Source: Candidatus Uhrbacteria bacterium (GTDB lineage Bacteria; Patescibacteriota; Patescibacteriia; 2-12-FULL-60-25). Taken from it: DNA of 8,440 bases. Made by a program: the position numbers and the translations under genes. Shown one piece after another: positions 1-4,201 of the stretch (within the stretch, counting starts at the first letter, position 1; each line of letters begins with the position of its first letter). Where the stretch lies: contig CAIKNB010000064.1 in the NCBI GenBank assembly GCA_903828685.1, positions 1-8,440 on the forward strand, given 5' to 3'. The notes beneath the pieces were generated by a model, which was not told where the DNA came from, made no database searches, and saw only the letters and a program-made list of their open reading frames with translations.

Positions 1-48
1 ACGAACATTAAACTTCGCCCGAAATAATTCGTACCTTTTTCGCCCTTT

Positions 49-567
49 ATGTCCAACCGCCATCTTGCCCGCGCTTTAGCCTTGCAATCCCTCTATGAGT
101 GGGATTTTCACCAAGGCCAAACTCCGGCGCCGGAGATTTTGACGCGCAACATCGAAGAATTCGCGCCCGAGCTGGATGAAAAATCTTTTGCCGACAAGCT
201 GGTCAAAGGCGTGATGGACAAACGCGAAGAGATTGACGCTTGTATCACGCAGTTCGCGCCTGATTGGCCGCTGCCCAAAATCACGACCGTGGACCGCAAT
301 GTGCTGCGCATCGGCACGTATGAATTGAAATATGACGGCGAAATCCCCTCCAAAGTCGCCATCAACGAAGCCATCGAGTTAGCCAAAACTTTCGGCGGCG
401 AATCTTCGGGCAAATTCGTGAACGGAGTGCTGGGTGCAGTATATCGCGATCAGGTGGCGCAAGGCGTAGAAAAAGAAGCTGACAAACAGAAAGACAAAGA
501 CAAAAAGGAAGAAAAAAGGGATGAGCCAGCAGAAAAATCCAACGAAGCTGAAACTCCTAATCCTTAA
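49..567 (+). CDS. nusB: NusB, transcription antitermination factor
   Basis: This is NusB, the small helical RNA-binding protein that pairs with ribosomal protein S10 (NusE) on boxA RNA and supports antitermination of rRNA transcription. The fold-wide signature is visible: an N-terminal [13 protein letters not shown] helix (residues 8-20), then W73 and [13 protein letters not shown] (81-93), then the C-terminal [16 protein letters not shown] (103-118) and [11 protein letters not shown] (122-132). The core ends near residue 135, matching the usual length of about 140 residues. The remaining 35 residues or so are an extremely charged Lys/Glu/Asp tail ([19 protein letters not shown], 141-159) that is probably disordered. 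The ATG start gives a full-length N-terminus, but no Shine-Dalgarno motif precedes it; the upstream bases are pyrimidine-rich. An AATAAT at 23-28 could be a -10 box with a leader of about 14 nt, but its -35 would fall at the window edge. It is followed 110 bases later by rnc on the same strand. Confidence 0.95.
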   Translation: MSNRHLARALALQSLYEWDFHQGQTPAPEILTRNIEEFAPELDEKSFADKLVKGVMDKREEIDACITQFAPDWPLPKITTVDRNVLRIGTYELKYDGEIPSKVAINEAIELAKTFGGESSGKFVNGVLGAVYRDQVAQGVEKEADKQKDKDKKEEKRDEPAEKSNEAETPNP

Positions 568-598
568 ATGCTAACTACTAAATGCTAAATGCTTAATC
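557..598 (+). repeat. 7-bp tandem repeat (CTAAATG type) across the nusB stop
   Basis: Six consecutive 7-bp units can be read: CTAATCC, TTAAATG, CTAACTA, CTAAATG, CTAAATG and CTTAATC. The first two units include the last codons of nusB and its TAA stop (565-567), so the repeat supplies the C-terminal residues of NusB. The units are degenerate, with only two identical copies. Confidence 0.75.
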
Positions 599-601
599 CG
601 C

Positions 602-656
602 AACGACTCCAACGAAGGATACGGAATCTAGATCTGTTGACTTCATTGGCGTCGTT
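602..656. repeat. Imperfect inverted repeat in the nusB-rnc spacer
   Basis: The left arm at 602-617 (AACGACTCCAACGAAG) is complementary to the right arm at 641-656 (CTTCATTGGCGTCGTT) at 14 of 16 positions, with a 23-nt loop. Paired blocks of 6, 4 and 4 bp are separated by two single mismatches. As RNA in a nusB-rnc read-through transcript it would form a long stem just before rnc. As DNA the right arm overlaps the rnc -35 box and the -35/-10 spacer. Confidence 0.6.
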
Positions 657-664
657 CCTAAAAT
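637..664 (+). promoter_or_regulatory. Candidate sigma70-type promoter for rnc
   Basis: TTGACT (637-642) and TAAAAT (659-664) are separated by 16 bp. Transcription would begin near position 671, leaving only about 7 nt before the rnc ATG at 678 and no room for a ribosome binding site. rnc may therefore be read both from here and by read-through from nusB. Confidence 0.5.
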
Positions 665-677
665 CCTCCGCGATTTT

Positions 678-1412
678 ATGAACGAAACACCCATCCAAAA
701 CCTGGAAGTGCTCGAAGGGCGCCTGGGCCACACTTTCAAGGACAAGAGCTTCATCATCGAGGCCCTGACGCATCGCTCGTACTTGAACGAGCATGCGGAT
801 TTTGCTTACACGCACAACGAACGCCTGGAATTCTTGGGCGACGCGGTGCTGGAAGTCATCGTGACCGAACATCTGTTCAAGAACTTCGCCAATCCCGAGG
901 GCGAGCTCACCAACTGGCGCGCCGCGCTGGTCAACGCCAAGACTTTGGCCGGCATCGCCACGCAGCTAGAGTTCGAGGATTTTTTGCTCATGTCCAAAGG
1001 CGAGGCGCGCGACAAAGCGAGCAAGGCGCGCATGTACATCCTGGCCAATGCCATCGAGGCCATCATCGGCGCTATCTACTTAGACGGAGGCATGCCGGCG
1101 GCCACCAAGTTCATCAACATGCATATCCTCTCGCATCTGGAATTCATTTTGAAGAACGAGCTCTACGTTGATCCCAAGAGCAAGTTCCAGGAAACCTCGC
1201 AGGAACTTTTGGGCGTGACGCCGACGTATAAAGTATTGGAAGAGAAAGGACCGGACCACGCCAAGGAATTTACGGTGGGAGTATTTTTGGAAAAAGACAT
1301 GGTGGCCGTGGGCCAAGGCTCATCAAAACAAGAAGCGCAGGTGGCTGCGGCGCAGGCAGGGCTCGATGCCAAAGGCTGGAACGTGCCGCTATCTGAAAAG
1401 AAAACCAAATAA
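678..1412 (+). CDS. rnc: Ribonuclease III
   Basis: This is RNase III, the dsRNA-specific endonuclease that processes pre-rRNA and structured mRNAs. The N-terminal nuclease domain spans about residues 8-160 and carries the signature NERLEFLGDAVLEVI (47-61), which supplies the expected acidic residues E48, E51 and D55, plus E74 in PEGELT. The second metal-binding motif reads LANAIEAIIGAIYLDGG (122-138). The catalytic Glu is present as E127, but the position usually occupied by Asp (D114 in E. coli) is Asn124. A linker leads to a dsRNA-binding domain at about 165-235, beginning DPKSKFQE and ending with the SSKQEAQVAAAQAGL helix. At 244 residues the length is normal. The ATG gives a complete N-terminus but has no Shine-Dalgarno motif (upstream CTCCGCGATTTT). 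The next gene converges on it, and that gene's terminator overlaps the rnc stop. Confidence 0.97.
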   Translation: MNETPIQNLEVLEGRLGHTFKDKSFIIEALTHRSYLNEHADFAYTHNERLEFLGDAVLEVIVTEHLFKNFANPEGELTNWRAALVNAKTLAGIATQLEFEDFLLMSKGEARDKASKARMYILANAIEAIIGAIYLDGGMPAATKFINMHILSHLEFILKNELYVDPKSKFQETSQELLGVTPTYKVLEEKGPDHAKEFTVGVFLEKDMVAVGQGSSKQEAQVAAAQAGLDAKGWNVPLSEKKTK

Positions 1413-1450
1413 CAAAAGAGCCTCAGGCGGAAGTGATCCGCAAGAGGCTC
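1405..1450 (-). terminator. Rho-independent terminator of the 153-aa gene
   Basis: GAGCCTC (1418-1424) pairs perfectly with GAGGCTC (1444-1450). Inside, GCGGA (1427-1431) pairs with TCCGC (1437-1441) around an AGTGA loop, with a 2x2 internal loop between the stems. Read on the minus strand, the hairpin is followed by TTTTGTTATTT, which fits a terminator 22 nt after the stop of the minus-strand gene. On the plus strand no T-run follows, so it is a weaker terminator for rnc. Confidence 0.8.
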
Positions 1451-1472
1451 GAAAGCGAAGGGATTCGCTGTT

Positions 1473-1934
1473 TCAGGCTGTGAGCGCACAGTCGAACTTG
1501 GGCGCGTTCAGCATCTTGCAAAGCTCGGATGCAAACTCCAATTTTCCGCGCCTTGTGATGCCGATCGTGGTCGCAGCACCCCTGAGAGCCAAGAGTCCAG
1601 CGCCGCACAACTTCAAGCCGAGGTTTTTAGCTCGCGTTTGCGGATTGTAGTAGAGGTCAACCGCCGAATTCAGCAGCACCATGAAAAAGAATGCATATTC
1701 TTCATCCGTGAGCTCAAGCTCACTGCCATCCTTCTTCAAGCAGAGCTGGAACGTGCTCCGGATCTGCTTGTTCACCTCGTCCCGAGTTGTGGAAAGAGGC
1801 TGATTGCCCAGCTCGGGAATCGGAATAGTGAGTTTGAAGTCGTATTCGAATGTTCGTTCCTTTATCTTCAAGTAGCCCTTGTAATGAATGCCGTCTGCCA
1901 CTTGTTCGATGCGCTGCTCAGCCGAGACTAGCAT
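1473..1934 (-). CDS. Hypothetical protein, 153 aa, orphan transcription unit
   Basis: I do not recognise this family. The gene is supported by complete expression signals: a promoter (1974-2002), a Shine-Dalgarno AAAGGA (1944-1949) 9 nt before the ATG, and a hairpin terminator 22 nt after the stop. The protein is soluble-looking, with no signal peptide and no clear membrane helix. Its N-terminal half looks like beta strands (GIHYKGYLKIKERTFEYDFK, about 16-35), then a charged stretch with KKDGSELELTDEEYAFFF (67-84). The C-terminal half is helical or glycine/alanine-rich (LCGAGLLALRGAATTIG, about 108-124) and ends with cysteine-containing segments. There are three cysteines besides the one in the central FQLCLKK segment. 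It stands alone between two terminators, convergent with rnc, so it shares no operon that could hint at a function. It is the best-equipped gene in the window for ribosome recruitment, unlike its neighbours. Confidence 0.78.
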   Translation of the reverse strand: MLVSAEQRIEQVADGIHYKGYLKIKERTFEYDFKLTIPIPELGNQPLSTTRDEVNKQIRSTFQLCLKKDGSELELTDEEYAFFFMVLLNSAVDLYYNPQTRAKNLGLKLCGAGLLALRGAATTIGITRRGKLEFASELCKMLNAPKFDCALTA

Positions 1935-1973
1935 GGCTTTTTTTCCTTTCTTTAAGGGGCGATGTTCGCGATG

Positions 1974-2002
1974 AACCTAGCAGGATTTTACCGACGCGTC
2001 AA
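1974..2002 (-). promoter_or_regulatory. Promoter of the 153-aa gene
   Basis: On the minus strand TTGACG (1997-2002) and TAGGTT (1974-1979) are separated by exactly 17 bp, and the -10 is preceded by TGC, an extended -10. The predicted start near 1967 gives a leader of about 33 nt that contains the AAAGGA ribosome binding site. The perfect 8-bp palindrome GACGCGTC (1993-2000) overlaps the -35 box and could be an operator. Confidence 0.7.
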
Positions 2003-2005
2003 GAT

Positions 2006-2050
2006 GGGCCCGTCAGACGGGCCTCAGAAACGTCAGACGTTTCTCAGCCC
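2006..2050. repeat. Two tandem 20-bp palindromic units with a CGTCAGACG core
   Basis: CGTCAGACGGGCCTCAGAAA (2011-2030) is followed directly by CGTCAGACGTTTCTCAGCCC (2031-2050). Each core sits in a hairpin: GGCCCGT-CAG-ACGGGCC (2007-2023) and AGAAACGT-CAG-ACGTTTCT (2026-2044). TCAG recurs four times at spacings of 11, 9 and 11. The arms differ in sequence while the loop and core are kept. The element lies just upstream of the -35 box of the 153-aa gene. Confidence 0.75.
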
Positions 2051-2054
2051 TGCT

Positions 2055-2095
2055 TATACAAAAGAAGCTCCGTATTGCACGGAGATTCTTTTTTT
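2055..2095 (-). terminator. Terminator after tRNA-Arg, possibly bidirectional
   Basis: AAGAAGCTCCGT (2062-2073) pairs with ACGGAGATTCTT (2079-2090) around an ATTGC loop, with 11 of 12 positions paired. On the minus strand the stem is followed by TTTTG and would end the tRNA transcript about 38 nt past its CCA end. On the plus strand it is followed by an uninterrupted T-run to 2095, so it should also stop transcription coming from the rnc side. Confidence 0.8.
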
Positions 2096-2103
2096 CCATC
2101 AAT

Positions 2104-2128
2104 GGGCTATTAGCCCGTTTGACGGGCT
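2104..2128. repeat. Overlapping, mutually exclusive hairpins at the tRNA 3' end
   Basis: GGGCT (2104-2108) can pair with AGCCC (2112-2116). The same AGCCCGT (2112-2118) can instead pair with ACGGGCT (2122-2128) around a 3-nt loop, and this longer stem reaches the last base of the encoded CCA. Its core (CCCGTTTGACGGG) resembles the CCCGTCAGACGGG unit at 2009-2021. Confidence 0.6.
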
Positions 2129-2204
2129 GGTGCGCCAGGAGGGATTCGAACCCCCGACCTTCAGCTTCGAAGGCTGTTGCTCTATCCAGCTGAGCTACTG
2201 GCGC
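2128..2204 (-). tRNA. trnR(ucg): tRNA-Arg (anticodon UCG)
   Basis: A 77-nt cloverleaf reads on the minus strand. The acceptor GCGCCAG pairs perfectly with CTGGCGC, the D arm is GCTC/GAGC, and the anticodon loop is CTTCGAA (plus-strand 2166-2172), giving UCG, which decodes CGA and probably other CGN arginine codons. The variable loop is short, the T arm is GGGGG/CCCTC with the standard TTCGAAT loop, the discriminator is A, and CCA is genome-encoded (2128-2130). The anticodon stem has an A-A mismatch at its outer pair (27-43), and the T stem has one G-U. It is transcribed alone from its own promoter and followed by a hairpin terminator. Confidence 0.97.
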
Positions 2205-2232
2205 AAGCAAGAAGATGATACAGAGCACGCGG

Positions 2233-2261
2233 AATATATGCCATTTTTCATGAAAAGTCAA
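2233..2261 (-). promoter_or_regulatory. Strong promoter of tRNA-Arg
   Basis: On the minus strand TTGACT (2256-2261) and TATATT (2233-2238) are separated by exactly 17 bp, each one mismatch from the sigma70 consensus. Initiation near 2226 leaves a 5' leader of about 22 nt to be removed by RNase P. The spacer contains the 12-bp perfect palindrome TTTTCATGAAAA (2245-2256), which touches the -35 box. Confidence 0.85.
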
Positions 2262-2278
2262 TGGTCGTGGGGAGAATA

Positions 2279-4201
2279 TCACTGGCTGATGACCACGCCT
2301 TTGTTCTTGGCGTAATCATCGTTTTGCAGATCAGTGGAAAGACCAGACTGGATCAGTTGCACGCCCTGACCTGCGACCGGGTCCTGCGCCATGAATTGCG
2401 CCTGGCCGATGAGGTCGGCAAAACGACTGGCATCGTAAACCGTGGGCGTGAGCGTAAGGTCAAAATCCGCTTTAACCTGGCCCACGTCGGCCGGCATGCG
2501 GTTGAGCTGCCAGGTGACGGTACGCGTGGAATCATCATACGACAAATCGCCGGCGGAAACCGTAAAATGTTTGGGCCACGAAACGTTCTGCGGCAGCACC
2601 GCGGTCGTCTTCAGGTCCTTGAGTTCATGCAGCGTCTTGCTGACCGTCCAGTTGATGCGGTAGGTCGTAGCTTGTCCGACTACAGGCGGCAACGGACCAG
2701 AACCTTCGGGTGCTCCCTCCTCCGTATAGAACCGCGCATCAGCCGCGAACTTCGCGTCGCTTAAATATTTGAAGATGATCGGCTGGGTGTGGATCACGCG
2801 CTGCAGATGGCTCTTACCCACCCATTCGATCGTAGCCTGAGCAACAGCTTGGAAGCCTTGCGTGCTGGTGCTCTTGGCCAGATTCGAGACCGCCACGGGC
2901 ACGCTAAAATCCAAACTGCCGTCTTCTCCCTGCGATAACCGCTCCAGAGTGCCGATCGAATTCTCATCCCAAGTAATAGCGTCGCCCGAAGCCGTGCCCG
3001 AAGACGAATCGTCCATGCGCGACCAATCCAAAAACGGCGGCGGTGTCTTGCTTGAGCTGCCCGTAGAAGAAGCGGCCAAAGGCTGCAAGTCGATGCGCAG
3101 CGAAACGTTGCGCAAATCGTCGCCTGAAGTATTTTCGTATGACAAAGAAAAATTGAGCGTGTCGCCGAAAGTCACGGACCGGCTGTCGCCCGAGCCGTTG
3201 GCCGCAAGTTTGAGCAGCAAATCTCCGGCCAAAACCGATATCACGGTGTCGGACTTTTGTGCGGGCGCAAACAAACCGTCGGCGTTTAGTATTCCGGCTT
3301 CGGCGTGCACCGGAAAATCCCCGGCCTGACCCGAAGCGAAAGAGCCGACGACCGCGACCGTGGTGCTGGCGCCGGCAGGCAAATCCCGCACCGGCAAACT
3401 CACGACGCTACCGTCCAGCTGTCCGGCCGTGGACGAAGCCTCGCGCACGAAGCCCGGCGGCATGGTGATGCGCGCCTGCAAACCCGTCATGGTTTTGGCA
3501 CCGCTATTCTGCAAAGTGTAAGCCAGCGCGACCTCGTCTCCGGGCAAAGCTTTTTCCGGCACGCTGATGGCTCCGCTCAATACGCTCTGGGTGTAATTGA
3601 TTTGCTTGGTGCCCAAAGATTCAAAATCGCTGTTGAACGATGCGGGACGGTAAGTGCCCACGGATTGGATTGCTGTTTTGGTCCCCAATGCTCCGCTGAA
3701 CACGCCTTTGATCGTGATGGTCCCGCGACCGCCGTAAGCAATGGAACCCAGGCGCCAAACCATGCCCTGGTCAGACGGCTGCGGCTCCATGTCAGTGACC
3801 GTGAAGTCCGTGGGAAAACTCACCTGCACCTGGGCCGAGGCCAAAGGCTCGTTGGAAGCGTTGATGTAGTTGATGAAATACGAAGTCTCCTGGCCCAGCG
3901 TCACCTCGCCCGGACCATCAATATTGACCTGCAATCCTTTGCCCGTATAACCGCGGAACGGTTTGAAGATCATGAAACCCGACCACACGGCCATGATCAG
4001 CAATGCCAGGAACAAGCCCACGCCGCCCAAAACGTAATAGACCAAACGCGAACCGCGGCGCTCGAGCCGGCTCAAGTCAGGCAGCTGTCCTGCATCATCG
4101 CGATAAATCGCGGACAAACTCTTGTCCACTTCGTTTGCCTTATTCGGCGGCGCGCTCAAAACCTCATTCCGTGCTGCCGGTGTTTTGTGTGCTTTGCCCA
4201 T
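2279..4201 (-). CDS. Membrane-anchored protein with Ig-like (DUF11-like) repeats
   Basis: This is a 640-residue surface protein. Residues 1-52 are a polar cytoplasmic tail, 53-79 form one membrane helix (LVYYVLGGVGLFLALLIMAV and on), and the rest should lie outside the membrane as about four beta-rich repeats at roughly 92-200, 211-325, 326-478 and 487-620. Each repeat shows the same layout: a GD/GQ turn, an aromatic strand with a YxxxxxN-like element, and a hydrophobic proline-ending strand (for example LPGDEVALAYTLQNSG, FGDTLNFSLSYENTSGDD, VVGQATTYRINWTVS). This is the pattern of DUF11/CARDB-type adhesive or structural modules; the exact family is inferred. No enzyme motif or cell-wall sorting signal is visible. 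I chose the ATG at 4201 (MGKAHKT), which overlaps the preceding gene by 38 nt without a ribosome binding site. A GTG at 4129 preceded by AAGG is the main alternative. An in-frame ATG at 4267 would lie deeper in the upstream gene. It is the last gene of the operon. Confidence 0.85.
   Translation of the reverse strand: MGKAHKTPAARNEVLSAPPNKANEVDKSLSAIYRDDAGQLPDLSRLERRGSRLVYYVLGGVGLFLALLIMAVWSGFMIFKPFRGYTGKGLQVNIDGPGEVTLGQETSYFINYINASNEPLASAQVQVSFPTDFTVTDMEPQPSDQGMVWRLGSIAYGGRGTITIKGVFSGALGTKTAIQSVGTYRPASFNSDFESLGTKQINYTQSVLSGAISVPEKALPGDEVALAYTLQNSGAKTMTGLQARITMPPGFVREASSTAGQLDGSVVSLPVRDLPAGASTTVAVVGSFASGQAGDFPVHAEAGILNADGLFAPAQKSDTVISVLAGDLLLKLAANGSGDSRSVTFGDTLNFSLSYENTSGDDLRNVSLRIDLQPLAASSTGSSSKTPPPFLDWSRMDDSSSGTASGDAITWDENSIGTLERLSQGEDGSLDFSVPVAVSNLAKSTSTQGFQAVAQATIEWVGKSHLQRVIHTQPIIFKYLSDAKFAADARFYTEEGAPEGSGPLPPVVGQATTYRINWTVSKTLHELKDLKTTAVLPQNVSWPKHFTVSAGDLSYDDSTRTVTWQLNRMPADVGQVKADFDLTLTPTVYDASRFADLIGQAQFMAQDPVAGQGVQLIQSGLSTDLQNDDYAKNKGVVISQ

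Noticed and set aside
1638..1931. Plus-strand open frame opposite the 153-aa gene
   Set aside because: The minus-strand gene has a promoter, ribosome binding site and terminator; the plus frame has none.
557..2128. CRISPR array from the repeats seen in the intergenic regions
   Set aside because: Units are 7-20 bp and contiguous with no uniform spacers, and no cas gene is present.
1405..2204. Integrated mobile element next to the tRNA-Arg gene
   Set aside because: There is no integrase, no second copy of the tRNA 3' end as an attachment site, and no other mobility gene.
2261..2764. Plus-strand open frame (167 codons)
   Set aside because: It is antisense to the 3' end of the Ig-like gene, whose fourth repeat is clearly protein-like; the opposite frame is not.
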